Shown: in pieces, positions 1 to 12,664 of the stretch
Layout of the letters: every line of letters begins with the position of its first letter
How positions within the stretch are numbered: position 1 is the stretch's first letter
Source: Rhinopomastus cyanomelas
Taxonomy: Eukaryota > Chordata > Aves > Bucerotiformes > Rhinopomastidae
Direction: 5' to 3'
NCBI GenBank assembly: GCA_013400115.1
Contig: VXBP01003514.1
Location: 193,888-257,887 of the forward strand
Length of the DNA stretch: 64,000 nucleotides
Notes under the pieces: generated by a model
Told to the model about the DNA's origin: nothing
Databases searched by the model: none
What the model saw: only the letters and a program-made list of their open reading frames with translations
Program-made: the position numbers and the translations under genes

Positions 1-870
1 TGACATAGTGAATTGCTCCTTTCATGTTCCTGAGCCTTGAATCTGTATTCTAATCTCTGGTTTTAATCTTTATGCTTAGGAGAGGTATACACCATGTCAT
101 AGTTCTGCTGCTTCTTTCTTGTGGTCCTTCCAGCCTCTGTATGACTCTGAAGCTCATTTGAGAAATAGCTGCTCTCTACCCTCAGTCCTATGCTCTGTTC
201 TTATCTTTCTACATGCTCCTATGAATTGTACTTAAAACAAGTGCAGTATGGCAGCTGCCTCCAGCAATCCCGTTTGGGATTTGCACCTCTTCCCCATGAC
301 AGCAGGTCAGCTGTCACTAGGTGTTTGGGAATTTCTGTGTCAAAGGAGAGGGGCTCAGCTCTCCCACATAGCACTGACAAAGCGTTTTCTCTTACTCAGA
401 CACTCAGTACCACCAGCGCTCTAAGCAGCAGGAGATGATGCATGCTTGGAACCTTTCCTAAAAGCCACATTGCTTTTTTGTTATAGTGAGAGCTTGGCAG
501 TACAGAGGTGAAAAACTCTGACGAACAGAGAAATTTCTTTGTTCTACTCTTTTAGAGAATGGCACTCCAATATAGATGGAGTCCGTGGTGTCTTCACACC
601 TGATTCTCTTTACGCTGACTTGCAGAGTGAGGCCACTGCAGGAGGAAGAGAAATATAGTCTCTGACTAACTGGATACTTGTCCATCTGATAAAGACAAAC
701 TCCTGACTGATGGCTAAGCTAGACAGGTGTGATATGTCCACGTGTATGAGAAGGTCTAATGTACAGGTGTTGTTAACCATGTTTTAGTGAAATAACTCTT
801 GGTTTGTGTAAGTGCTGCTCTTTGAGCAACTTGCTGGTAAGGGAGGGCCTGCAAAGATTGAAGATGCTGT
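1..870. other. Unique non-coding sequence
   Basis: No CR1, tandem repeat or RNA gene is visible. Open frames on both strands are short and have no recognisable domain, so I see no gene here. Confidence 0.6.
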
Positions 871-1090
871 CACAGAATCACAGAACATTAGGAACTGGAA
901 GGGACCTCAAAAGATCATCCAGTCCAATCCCCCTGCCACAGCAGGCTCACCTAGATCAAGTCACACAGGAACACATCCAGGAGGGTTTTAAATGTCTCCA
1001 GAGAAGACTCTACAACCTCCCTGGGCAGCCCCTTCCCTTCCAGTGTTCTGTCACTCTCATCATGAAGAAGTTCCTTCTCATATTTATGTG
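871..1090 (-). mobile_element. CR1 LINE fragment, type A (right part of a split copy)
   Basis: The left edge is the reverse complement of the CR1 3' tail (CACAGAATCACAG), so the element reads on the minus strand. It runs from the 3' end to the point usually reading GATGTGGAACCTCC, where a second CR1 interrupts it. The body resumes at 1401, so this and 1401-1696 are one insertion. Confidence 0.93.
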
Positions 1091-1400
1091 TAATTACAGA
1101 ATCACTCTGGTTGGAAAAGCGCCCTGGGATCATCATGTCCAACCATCTACCCTACCTTACAGGTTCACCCCTAAACCACATCCCTCAACACTTCATCCAA
1201 ACAATCTTTAAACATGTCCATGGATGGCAACTCAACCACCTCCCTGGGAAGCCTATTCCAGTGCCTGACCACCCTTTCTGTGAAAACATTCTTCCTAATA
1301 TCAAGTCTAAACCTATCCTACTGTAACTTGAACACATTCCCTCTTGCTCTATCACTAACAGCTTATAAGAAGAGACCAGCATCAATGTCCTTTCAGGTAT
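1091..1400 (-). mobile_element. CR1 LINE fragment, type B, nested inside a type A CR1
   Basis: It begins with a degraded antisense tail (ACAGAATCACTCTGGTTGGAAA). It continues through the type B body (ACCCCTAAACCACATCCCTC, CCTCCCTGGGAAGCCTATTC). The flanking type A sequence is continuous if this block is removed (TATGTG joined to GAAATCTCC). I see no clear target-site duplication, which is usual for CR1. Confidence 0.9.
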
Positions 1401-1696
1401 GAAATCTCCTGTGTTCTGGCTGACACCCACTGGCCCTTGTCCTCTCATTGGACGACACTGAGCAGAGCCTGGCTCCATCCTCCTGACATCCACCTTTCAC
1501 ATAGTTATCAATATCCATAGGGTCACCCCTCAGTCTCCTTTTCTCCAAGCTCGAGAGCCCCAGCTCCCTCAGCCTTTCCTCATCAGGGAGATGTTCCTTT
1601 AGCATCTCTGTGGCTCTGCCCTGGACTCTCTCCAGCAGTTCTGTGTCTTTCTGGAACTGAGAGGTCCAGAACTGGAAGCAAGATTCCAGATGCATG
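1401..1696 (-). mobile_element. CR1 LINE fragment, type A (continuation after nested insertion)
   Basis: It continues the copy at 871-1090, with CTCCTGTGTTC, GAGCAGAGCCTGGCTCCATC and CAGTCTCCTTTTCTCCAAGC in antisense order. It is 5'-truncated near 1696, just before the usual GGTCTCACCAGG segment. Confidence 0.93.
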
Positions 1697-4600
1697 AAGA
1701 TCTTCCAGACAATACAAATTACTCTTTATCTTTCTTTGAGCTGGGTATATTTTATATTCATGTTTTACATGTTCATGGAAAAGCTTAGAGTCAATGAAAT
1801 AAAACATTTCATGAATCAAAGGAGTGGGGCTGTGAGAGGCAATCTGTAGTGAATACATTTAGGTAACTCCTCAGGAGTGGGCGAATCTGTGTAATGAAAC
1901 TGCCAGCTGGAAGAGCAACAGCCAATGAAATTAGTAAGTTTATTCTGGAAAAACTATCTTGAATCAGATTCTGGTCTCCTTTAGCACTCAGTTTATATAA
2001 ACTAGAATGTAACTGATTGATTGATTGATTGATTGGTTTAAAACCATTGAGTCTGGCTTTAAAATAGTATTTTTTTCATTAGGACTAAATGCACGTTTAG
2101 GTATCTGGTGTTACCAAATTTGTTTGGTCAAATATCTCTGCTTCTATCTACTACTCAATAAGTCTTTGCTCATCTACTAAGAACAGCAGGATATGAACCA
2201 AAAAATTCCTATGTTCTAACAGTGCTGAAGGATGCTTGGACTAATTTAAAGAATTAAAATAGTGTAGTAAATTAGGAACTGACAAGTCTCTCTGTAATTC
2301 TTTGAGAGCTACTTCTAAGCCTCAGTTTTTCCATGTGTTTAATGGCAAACTGACTACTTGTAACTGAGGTAAGTTCCAGGAGATTCTACACATTATAAAA
2401 TAAGACTGATCATGTGCTGGCAATCTAGTGGGTATTTTATAATTTCCTCACTTTGCTTTGCAGATGATGTATATTAAGTTTTACTGACTTTTCACGTGAT
2501 AAATGCATTTACTTTGCAGGAATCATGAGAAAACATGATTTATCCCAGCAGTGTGAATGAAGACAGTTGCCGTGGATTGTGGAGGAATCAAACTATTCCT
2601 ACTTAGAGGTACCTTGCATAAAATTATTGAAGAGGAATTGAGCTTTAAAGCATACCAAGGATGTGTGGTGGCACTTTATCTCTCGGTGTGTTCAGCTCTG
2701 ATGGCAAAAATCTAGGGCTTGTAGAAGGTGCTGATACTTTCCCCCTTCAGATTGCTAATACAGAGCTTTAAAAGTAAAGAAGAATTAAAAGATGCGGTAG
2801 GATCGAAGCAAACAGGCAGGGCTATGAATGCGGGGAGTCTAGAGACAATACAAGGAAATTTACTCTTATAATTTCAAGGATTTTTCTCATGGGAAAACTA
2901 ACACTTTGCTTTAATAAAAGAAAATAAATAGTTACAAGCACAACCCATTTGCTGTTTGATGTAACGATGTTATCTGCTCTCTGGGCTTTTTTTGTTTCTG
3001 TTCAAGGCATAAAATAATTATTGAAGAGGGCTGTTTCATCTCCGTGGAGTACAAAAGTCCTCTTGCTAATTGCCACATCAAATGACTTGAGGACCCCAAT
3101 GGAAACCTTCAAATGACTGTGAAAAAATTCAGGCCATCACTAAATGCTGGGCACTTTTTTTTTGTGTGGGTGAGTTCCCATTGCAGATTAGGTTACTTGG
3201 GTGTGGGCTTATCACACAGGAAAGGCCTGGCTGCAGATTAGTTCTGCACCATTGCAGGTCTGTTATGCCAGCTTCATCCTTGACCAAATCGATGGCTAGC
3301 ACCTTTATTGTATTTTCGTGATACGAAAGAACACTGGACTGTCCAGGCAACAAAGGAAGCAGCAGAAGGCCTACTGTGATTCTAAAGTGTTACTTCTCTA
3401 CTTTTTGTCATGCACCAGTGACATGAGTGCCGGGTCCCAGACTTTAACCTCACACAGAGCCAGAAAAAAGCTGTCAGTCTCGGCTTGTTCAAAGACAAAT
3501 CCTTTGTGAAGATCACACTGAAGTGGCATGGTCCATATACTCACTAAAGCATGCCAAGGAGTCAGAAAGTCATAATCCGCCTTTGTACTTATGGCCATTC
3601 ACATTTTCCTCCATAGCTGGTGCCCAATTACCAGTGCTGTAATTTTTTTCTATTGTTAGAAAGCCATAAGGGTTTAGTCACCACTTATCCAATCAGGGTC
3701 ATGACCTGATGTATTTAGGCTTTGCAAATATAAGTAACAGTTTCCTTATCAGTGTCACCAGGACTCTTTAACACTTAGCAAGCTGAAAGATAAATATACT
3801 TGGCAGATACAATTTGATCCATTGCTAAGCCTTCCATTTTACCGATGACCCGTGGCGCTTGGCCATTCAAGGGGATGTTAACTATTATAACCTTATAGCC
3901 TTCAGCGACGGCTCAGAAACTGGCCAACTTATGCTTAAAGGAAAGGCTTAGCTATGACAGCCTGTCAGCCTGATCTGTAACACGAAGGTTTGCGCTGGGA
4001 AACCAGAGATGATCCTGACCTTGCTTGCACTAGCTCTGCGTTGGCCCTGTTTTAGCAAAATTCCTCCTGACTAACTCCAGCAGAAGAAATGGGCTCTGTG
4101 TCAGGCTCTGTGTCTTGTTTCCAGGAGGAAGCCAAAGCCAGCTGATTTCTGCTATTAGAAGCATCAGTTTTTACTCCTTGCCTTTCTTTCATTACCTGGC
4201 TAAATTAAATATTGCTCTATGCTATTTTACAATTTGGATTTATCCTGAAAAGTTCTGATTACTTTCCTAACCTCCTTCAGATCCTGTCTAACTGTCAGCC
4301 ACAAGCTCTACAAGTGACAAGACAACAACCTGAGTTCAGAAGCTAGAGAGCGAGATCCTCTTGTTTCTCTACTGTTCTGGCAGGATAATGCTTAACAGAC
4401 CCATATTTAAGAAGGACTTAGGATGCAGTATCAGATCAAGAGAAGCAACTCTTTAAAGCAGAACAGGGCAAGAATTCAAGTGTGAACCACTAGTGTGAAA
4501 ATCCGATCATAAAAACATCAAGACAGGCCAGAGCTCATGGCTATCTTGAAAATGCATCTGGATTGACTAGAGGTCTTAAAGTTTGAGGCATTTGGTTATT

Positions 4601-5220
4601 GCCTCTTCAACACTAACATGAGAAACCTACCCCTCATTTTTCTCACAACAAAACTTTCAAATGATATTTTGCAACCTCTATGTAAAGAAGCTAAAATGTG
4701 TTTTTTACCAGAACCAGTAGGCATTGACTAGCCAGATGACCCAGACCACTTTGCAAATGGTATCCAAGTCTTCCCTACTCTCACTGTAGAATTTCTTTGA
4801 TCCTCACATTGAGGTTTAATTCATGTCACTATAAACTGCATGGATAGATTGATGGGAGGAATTAATCATGTTGTTCTATCAATTCTCTGTTTTATGAGAC
4901 ATTTGGCAATGAGGCAGGTTTTTTACCTGTGAGTAGCATGTTGTGAAGACAACCCTGTCACAGCTTGAGAGGTAATAAATTCAGATCCCACCCATAAGAA
5001 TCTCTTCCCGTTGAGAGCACTATGCACTGGAAGACACTATGCTGAACATTTTAGAGCAGGATGAGCTGAAAAGAGTTTCACAAGCAAGAGAGAGCAGAAC
5101 ATGATTTTCATATGCCCCACACAAATTTTTCTGCGTTAACTGCTAATAGCCAGAAATTCAACAGAGTGACATTGTCCACTACCACAACAATCTTCCTGTT
5201 TTGTAGGGACTTGTTAACAA
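1697..5220. other. Unique non-coding sequence, about 3.5 kb without CR1
   Basis: AT-rich unique DNA. It contains the GATT microsatellite at 2015-2034. A roughly 20-bp near-direct repeat (CATAAAATTATTGAAGAGG type) occurs near 2618 and 3008. No open frame carries a recognisable domain and no splice-bounded coding pattern stands out. Confidence 0.6.
2015..2034 (+). repeat. (GATT)5 microsatellite
   Basis: Five exact copies of GATT, directly preceded by AACT and followed by GGTTTA. The repeat unit also contains the TGATTGAT octamer bound by PBX-HOX dimers, but in a simple repeat this is probably coincidental. Confidence 0.95.
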
Positions 5221-5645
5221 CACAGAATCACAGAACATTAGGGATTGGAGGGGACCTTGAAAGATCATCCAGTCCAATCCCCCTGCCACAACAGGATCAC
5301 CTAGATCTAATCATGCAGGAACATATCCAGGTAGGTTTTAGACATCTCCAGAGAGGGAGACTCCACAATCCCTCTGGGCAGCCCCTTCCAGTGCTCTGTC
5401 ACCCTCACTGGGAAGAAGTTTCTTCACAGATTGATGTGGAACTTCCTCTGTTCCAACTCACACCCACTGCCCTTTGTCCAGTCCTTAGATGTCACTGAGC
5501 AGAGCCTGGTTCCATCCTCCTAACACCTGCCATTCCATATTTATCAACATTAATGGGGTCACCTCTCAGTTTCCTTTTTTCCAAACTCAAGAGACCCAGC
5601 TCCCTCGGCCTTTCCTCATCAGGGAGGTGTTCCACTCCCATCCTT
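5221..5645 (-). mobile_element. CR1 LINE fragment, type A
   Basis: It starts with antisense tail CACAGAATCACAG and covers the type A 3' region through CATCAGGGAGGTGTTCCACTCCC. It is truncated at its 5' side near 5645. The open frame across it on the plus strand is antisense to the element and not a gene. Confidence 0.93.
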
Positions 5646-7904
5646 GGACAAAGACACTCAGCTAACAAGATCTTCTTCCTCCTTGGACAATCTGTCTGTC
5701 CACAGAGTAGTGTGGTTAGTACTTCTAGTAAAAGTCAGCAGAAAAGTATGATCATTTACTATCAGTCTTTTCTAAGGTCATATTGCTGCTCCCTCTCTCT
5801 GCTCCTTTCCTTGTTTTTTGTTGATTTTTATTTAATTTTAACATTGTCATTCTTCAACATCTCTAATAATTGGTTTTTTTAAATTTTAAACAATTCTCTA
5901 CCCCAGAGACAGTGATGTGGTGCTGGACCTGGCCTTTGCAGAATGCAGCAGGACTTTTGATGGATGAGCAAATTCCAATTCCCTCTTGAAGGACAACAAA
6001 GTCCAGATGCTTTGATGACCCGGCTCAGACTTTGCCAGTGTGTCTGCACAGATGAACTTCTAGATTCAGACTTTGTTAGTCTAGCTCAGCTTCCAGGAAA
6101 ATGGTTATTGCTCAACTAAATCTCCACTTTCATTTCCTCACAGATCATATCCTTTGGAAGCACTTTACGGAAGTTTTCTTTTTAAGTGGCAGCTATATAG
6201 AACTTAAACCAGATGATATATTTTAGGCTATCACTCTTATCTGGAGCTGAGATGCTCAGGAGAATAGGGAATTCTTTTTAGGTTTTTAATGATGTGTTGG
6301 GGCATGGAGTTTCCTGAACATTTAGCAAAGGGATGTCAGGGTGAAACAGCTGCACATATTAAACCAGCAGTGAAATCCAACTCCTTTTCATCTTCTCAGT
6401 TATACAGCTCTTTGTGAAATTATTCCACAGGGCAATGTGTGAATAACTGCTAACTAATGTACAATCAGTTCCATTTTAAGGTGGTACAAATGGGATTGCC
6501 TGAGGTAGGTGATGGAGCCAGCACTGAGAAAACACGGTGTCATAACTTGATTCAGGTTAAATGGCCTGATTCTTAGCTAATTATTTTATAGTTCATTGAC
6601 ATTCAGCAAATGTGAGAACTACAAACCTTGTAGCCACAAGGTGCCATGAGATAGCTGTAAACAGAAGGTCTTTGATGCAACAAATGGTATGTAGGGGCAG
6701 TTCCATACAGGCATCGTAACACAAAGGCTCACTTACAGGGCTACTGCCAAAATAGAATATAAATCAAGCCATAAGAGCTATTTTCATCCTGCCTAGAAAA
6801 CTTACATGAAAGAATTTGATGCACTGACCTTACCTTTCCCTCCTCAGTTCTCTGTCTCTAGTTACTGTTTAGAAGTTATTCATGGAAAGTGTGAAGAAAA
6901 TCAACCCATGATTTATATCATTATAAAAGCAAAGGACTTTTGGAAATAGGCACAATCAAATATCATGTTGTGAAGAAAGAAATAGTACACAAATATTGTA
7001 AAAGAAAAATTATACATAAGGAATATTAGAAACCTTGCAGGAATGATAATACAGTTACAATAATGCAACACATTTACAAGCACCCTTCATTCTCCTTCAA
7101 GAGCAAGCAGAGTGTCTTAACTGACAGTCCACTCAAACAGGGGGAGGAGGGGACTGATACAAGTAGTTGCTTTAAATCAGGTTTTAAATTAACAAGCAAG
7201 ATGTGTTGATTTGCATCACTGGCTCTGATCTCATTTGGTGCTTGCTCTTCATCATTTTCCCATTAAAAACAGGCTGTTCCATCAATAAGTGACAAAATCT
7301 CCTTTTCATTTACCAGAAAGTTTCTCTGCCTCTCCTCATATTTGTTTCAGAGTTTGCAGTGCCTAGCATGCATTACTCACCCATTACTCAGCTCTGTCGT
7401 GCTGCATTTAGATGAGAATTTGAAACCAAGCTAAACACACAAAACATGTTTCACCAGAATAATGCTACCCTAAAGCTATATCAGAACAAGACATAGGTTT
7501 ACCAAGATAGGGTGTTGACAGCATCTTAGATAAAGAAATACATTATCTGCATGTTTTAAACCTAATTGATTGGCTTTTGATTACTACAGATCAGAATTTG
7601 AGATGTGTTATGTAGTATCGCTCACAGTCTGACTTTATTCATGGGTTGGGAGGGGAAGACAAACCTCTTTGCCTTCCCAGAGCCCGAGGAGTTTCTGAAG
7701 TTAGAATCAACTAGTTGTTGAACCAGACTAACCAAACAGACGTGAATGGAAAAGCTTAGTAGTGCAACAAACTCTGTTTAAAGAAGTTCACCCAGCAACC
7801 GACTGAATGTTTTGGCTTTTGTTAAAAGGTCGAAAGAACTGATTCACTGTTGACACAGAAGCTGACAAAGTATCATGCTGCTGGTCACCGAGTTGAGGGC
7901 CTGA
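5646..7904. other. Unique non-coding sequence
   Basis: No CR1 fragment and no tandem array of note. It includes T-rich sequence around 5800-5890. Open frames are short and unremarkable. I see no gene. Confidence 0.6.
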
Positions 7905-8050
7905 CACAGATTCACAGAACATGAGGGATTAGAAGGAACCTCAAAAGATCATCCAGTCCAACCCCCCCCCCACAGCAGGATTGCCTGAATCAAGTCACAC
8001 AGGAACATATCCAGGAGGGTTTTAAACATCTCTAGAGAAAGAGACTTCAA
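7905..8050 (-). mobile_element. CR1 LINE fragment, type A, short
   Basis: The antisense tail (CACAGATTCACAGAACATGAGG) is followed by about 120 bp of type A body, ending near GAGACTTCAACTATGG. A run of ten C residues near 7964-7974 replaces the usual five or six. Confidence 0.9.
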
Positions 8051-9399
8051 CTATGGAGATTCTAAAAGATCAGGATACATTTTTCTTATTTTAATCAAAG
8101 TCCAGGATAATCTCAACAATTCTATATCCTTCCTACTCCTTCCTCCCCCCAGGCTTCCAATATTATTTTGTTGGATGGTTTAGGACATCCCTAGGATCAA
8201 GCATCTGCCACAGGAAGTTCATTGTATAACCACTTAAAAACACCACTTTGAGCATTAAGTTATTGATGCACAGACAGTGAATATCAGTTGGACACCCTAC
8301 TTCTGGGACCACACAGAAAAATCTCTGGAATAAGAATTTCTTCTTTCTTATTAAGAAATCACTCTCATACCGTTTTCTTGCTTCCTTTTAAAGACATAAT
8401 CCCCTTCACTAGCAATAAACAGACATCTGCTAATTGCAGAGAATGTTACTTGCTATTCCTGTGCCTGTTGGCCAAAAAACCCCTAAGAATAATGTTGGAC
8501 AGCAAAAAAGCAGGCTGCAAAAATGAGTAAATTAGTGTTAAATACAGACTTGGTAACCTTGCTGCAAGTTGAATACTCATTCCCAAAGGTCATGAGTCAG
8601 TAGAAAGCAGATTTAAAACTATTATTTTGGAGTGGAGTTTAAGTGGGGTTTAGGAGCAGACAATGAAGACTGGGAATTCAGTTTTGCTCTTGATCCCTTC
8701 AGCGGTGCACAGGTCCCACTGAATTTGTTTTGTCAGTCAATTGGCAAGAATTTGGCATAGGAGTCCAGCCATCAATCACTAGAGTCTCTCCAGTTTAGAT
8801 ATAAATAGCATAGGTGAAGGTTTGGGGTTGTTTATAAAGAAGCCACAAAATCCTTTTTCAGTCTGTAACTGACAGATGGAAATACCACAGCATCTTGTCA
8901 GGCCACACTCAACACACACTGCTCAAGGCAGCTTGAACCCTAAAGTGTGAGCTAGTGGGTCAAAATATGGGAAAAGAGCACTTTTCACTAAATTCTTCAG
9001 TCCTGATATGGAAGAAGAGGTGGTTGGAGGCCTGAGGTGCCATCCTCAAACACCAGAGCACTGAGCTGGGCCTCCCTTGGTAGAAACCTCACATAATGGT
9101 GAAATGTGCCTGGTGAAAACCCTCAGCGTCTAAATTATTTCTAAATTGTAATTCTAAATTCAAAAATGTCCCTTTTATCCACCCCATTAGCTCCGTTTTT
9201 TGGATGATCTGAAAAGGAGATGGTGTTTGCACTATGATGTGTTCCTGTGCAGCGAGTTCACTGCTGCCCACCCAGTTCCTTTTGCAATCCACATGCTCAG
9301 GGTGAGGAGGATAAAAACCACCTCAGGCAGGAGGGATAAAAACCCTCATGAGTTGAGATAAAACATAGGAGGTTCTTACCTTTTGCCAGGCTCAGCTTC
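8051..9399. other. Unique non-coding sequence
   Basis: No CR1. Near 9310-9360 the string GGATAAAAACC occurs twice about 20 bp apart, just before the GC-rich block. No coding feature recognised. Confidence 0.55.
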
Positions 9400-10230
9400 A
9401 CTTCTTCACTACTGACAGCTAGGCCAGGGCACACAGGGCAGCCTGTGACAGCTCCTTCCTCCTCACATTTCTTCCAGCTCCACCATCGGCCTCAAGGAAC
9501 CCCAGCTCCACTGTCTGAAGTCCCTCTTCCTCCTCCTCCTCTGATCTGCATGCTCACAGGGCTGTTTCTCATTATTTTTCCCTCCATTTTTGCCCTTTGG
9601 CATTTTTTTGCCCTCCTGACAGACTCTACCCTGAGGCTGTGTCAGTGGGCCTGAGGCCCTGCCAGCAGGGCTGAGGCCTTGTGCCTGGGTGTGGGAGCAC
9701 AGAACCGGTTGGATCCAGCTGGAACTGGGAGGGTCCTGCTGAGGGCAGCACCTGGGCTCGTCAGGAGGCACCTGCAGCCCCTGGGCACAGCAGCACCACC
9801 ACAGCCCTGGTCTGTGTGACAGGGCAAGGACCCCCCAGCAGCCACCACTACGGGTGAGGGCCGCAGCAAACTGGGAGCCCTCACAGGCCCTTGGCCTGTC
9901 ACCGTCAGACAGGCCGCTCAACCCTGTGAAGACCTAAGATGGCAGCGTCAGCCTAGGAAGAGGTTTTGCCCAGAGAAAGTTGGGGTTTTTGCAGTCTGTA
10001 GCTGCCCAGTTGCCCCTAAAACAACTTTAAGTGGTGCCCAGTGAGGACATGGAGCCAGGACTGGGGCTGTTCCCGTGACAGTGCTCGCAGTGGGGATCGC
10101 AGCAAGGCAAAAGCCACATGAGATCACAGGAGCTGGGCCTGTCCATCAGGATGCCACCAGGCCCTGAGGCTGGATGTGCCCTGGGCCTCTATCAGCCACC
10201 TCCAGTGCAGCAGGGAACCTTCTCTGGATG
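9400..10230. other. GC-rich block, origin unknown
   Basis: Base composition rises sharply against the flanks. It holds a polypyrimidine CCT run near 9523-9541 and long stretches of CAG/CTG/CCC-rich sequence. A 152-codon minus-strand frame (9463-9921) spans it, but the translated composition is low-complexity with no family I recognise. A YY1-like motif lies at 9936-9946. It could be an old dispersed repeat, an LTR or a CpG-poor promoter; I cannot decide which. Confidence 0.5.
9936..9946 (+). promoter_or_regulatory. YY1-like motif
   Basis: AAGATGGCAGC matches the YY1 consensus AAGATGGCGGC at 10 of 11 positions. In vertebrates this motif is enriched just downstream of transcription starts. It sits inside the GC-rich block, the only context that makes it more than a chance match. 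Confidence 0.3.
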
Positions 10231-10393
10231 CACAAGCCACCGAAAGGTAAGGTTAGAAATCCCATTTCTATCTTTATGAGGGAAGTTTCAGCAAAATGTT
10301 GTGCTGTGCTGAAACACTGGACGAACATCAAAATCCAAGTTCAATTCCATTGATTTTACTGGCAAAAGCAGGGTGTTTCTTGCTTGTACTAAC

Positions 10394-11004
10394 ACTGGTG
10401 GACAGCAGGATGACCATGAGCCAGCAATCGGGCCTTGTGGCCATGAAGGCCAATGGCATCGTGGCTGGGGTGGATCAAAAGGGTGGTTAGCAGATCAAAA
10501 GATGTTCTCCTCCCCCTCTGCTCTGCCCTGCTGAGACAGAACTGCTGGAGAGAGTCCAGCACAGAGCCACAAAGATGATGAAAGGGGTGGAACATGTCTC
10601 TGATGAGGAAAGGCTGAGGGAGCTGGGGCTCTTGAGCTTGGAGAAAAGGAGACTGAGGGGTGACCTCAGTAATGTTGATAAATATGTGAAGGATGGATGA
10701 CAGGAGGATGGAACCAGGCTCTGCTTTGTGGTATCTAATGATAGCACAAGGAGCAATGGGTGTCAGCTGGAACAGAGGAGGTTCCACATCAATCTGAGAA
10801 AGAACTTTTTTCCAGGGAGGGTGACAGAGCAGTGGAAGGGGTTGTCCAGGGGTGTTGTGCAGTGTCCTTCTCTGAAGACACTTAAAACCCACCTGGATGT
10901 GTTCCTGTGCAACTGGATCTAGGGGATCCTGCTGTGGCAGGGGGGGTTGGACTGGATGATCTTTCAAGGTCCCTTCTGGACCTAATGTTTTGTGATTCTG
11001 TGAT
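10394..11004 (+). mobile_element. CR1 LINE fragment, type A, one of the longest copies
   Basis: Sense orientation, ending in the intact tail TTTTGTGATTCTGTGAT. Body runs from GGTGGACAGCAGGATGACC. An internal deletion near 10536 joins CTGCTGAGA to CAGAACTGCTGG; other copies have about 50 bp there. The 248-codon minus-strand frame across it is antisense CR1, not a gene. No reverse-transcriptase sequence remains. Confidence 0.95.
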
Positions 11005-12523
11005 ATCATGCCGTTGCTATTGGTAAACTGCTTTTGATTCTGATAGGTAATAGGATCATGGATAACACCAGTATTCCCAGCTTCAGATATTGAGCTGATA
11101 CTAATTAATTCCCAAATACCACTTTTCAATCTCAAATGCAGATACCTTCATGTTTGAAATTTGGTCTTCCCAAATACTTTTCCAAGTTCTCACCTCCAAA
11201 CACACGGTCAAGAAACTCACTTTTTTTCCAAAGCTGAGTTTCTGATGAGAGGCTGACCCGTGCCAGAATGAAAACCTCAGCTTATGAATAGTAGTATTAC
11301 AACTGTCATGCCGGCTGATGTCCTCTACTTTTAACACAGAACAATAGAAAATCAATTACACTGACACCCCCCTGCCTTGCAGGGTGAGACTCTGTAAGCT
11401 CTCTCAACAGACATAACAGATGTTTCTTAAAGAGCTATTTCTGAAGGCCCCTTCTTTGGGATAGGGAAATTAGTCCTCCTTTCAGAAATATTATGTCTTC
11501 ATTTGCTCACTTACAAATCAGAAATTGCTCTGCATTTCGGTAAGTGTTGGGCTGTGTCACTGAGACACCTGCTAAATGCTGGATTAAAATCACTAATTCT
11601 TGGTGTATGGGCCAAGAAGCTGCCCTCAGATGCTGACAGATTGCCAACAACCTCACTAAACCATCACTCTGTAGTGTTACAAATGTTTGTCCCATTCCCT
11701 TCCCTATCATACCATCCTTTGTCCTTAATTTTTACATCCCAAGGAAAAATACAGTGGTTGCTGTCAGGACTCACACTTGTAGGGGAGTTTAACAGCCCAC
11801 ATTTTTAGAGATGGAGTGTCCCAGGTCAGGACTTATTTTCTGAATGCCGAATACATATTTAAACACTGATAATAGCCCAGGATATCTCCAAGAATGTTAT
11901 ATAACTTACAGAGTGTCTATTAAAAAAAAAGGAGAGACTTTGCCATTTAAAAAAATAGAAGCCTGTGAGATTCTCACCATCTGGATGGAGTCTTTTTTCT
12001 TCCCAGATGAATTAGTTGTCAGGGGAGGAATTATTTTAGGCATCAAGTAACCCCTGATTGTGAGTGACAGACTAACACAAGAGCAGATGCAAGGTTACTG
12101 CTGCCTATCCATTATGTGGAAAGGAGACCCATGCATGTCCCACTTACTGTGCATACTGACTTGGGTTATTAAAAGAGTAACTAGAGGTGGGTCAGACCCA
12201 GAAGACAGCTCATACCACACACAACAGATGTTCTTTCACAAGCGAGAAAGCAAACACTGGATACTTTTTGGGGATACTGTAGAAAGAGGCATCTTCCCTG
12301 CTTGCAGGGACTCACTAGATCAGATTTGCAATAGAAGCACAAACCCAGCTTTTTCACTCAACTAATAAAAATTCTTAGTGTCTGAATTCTGCAGAAATCA
12401 TGTTATAACACCCTGATCTGTGAGCGTCCTGTGCATAACAACATCTTGGTGAATCCTGATAAATAGACCAACTGCCAACACTTTGAAAGCATCCAAGATG
12501 CATCTCCTATTTCAGCTAATGGA
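11005..12523. other. Unique non-coding sequence
   Basis: No repeat beyond short A runs (near 11920 and 11950). Several frames of 60-100 codons occur on both strands with no recognisable domain. I see no gene. Confidence 0.55.
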
Positions 12524-12664
12524 AATCATAGAATCACAGAATCATTCAGGTTGAAAAAGACCCTTGGGATCATCGAGTCCAACCATCAATCCCACTCCAC
12601 ACGTTCAACCCTAAACCAGATCCCTCAACACTACATCTAAGTGTCTTTTAAACTCACCCAGGGC
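12524..12664 (-). mobile_element. CR1 LINE fragment, type B, short
   Basis: Antisense tail AATCATAGAATCACAGAATC followed by the type B body (GGGATCATCGAGTCCAACCA, CTAAACCAGATCCCTCAACA). Truncated near 12664. Confidence 0.93.

Noticed and set aside
9463..9921. A 152-codon minus-strand open frame in the GC-rich block
   Set aside because: Low-complexity composition from GC-rich sequence, with no domain. The block is reported, but not as a gene.
10389..11135. A 248-codon minus-strand open frame, the longest in the window
   Set aside because: It lies almost wholly antisense to a CR1 copy. Equivalent frames appear over other CR1 copies (for example 32738-33262 and 62332-62790), so it is a by-product of the repeat.
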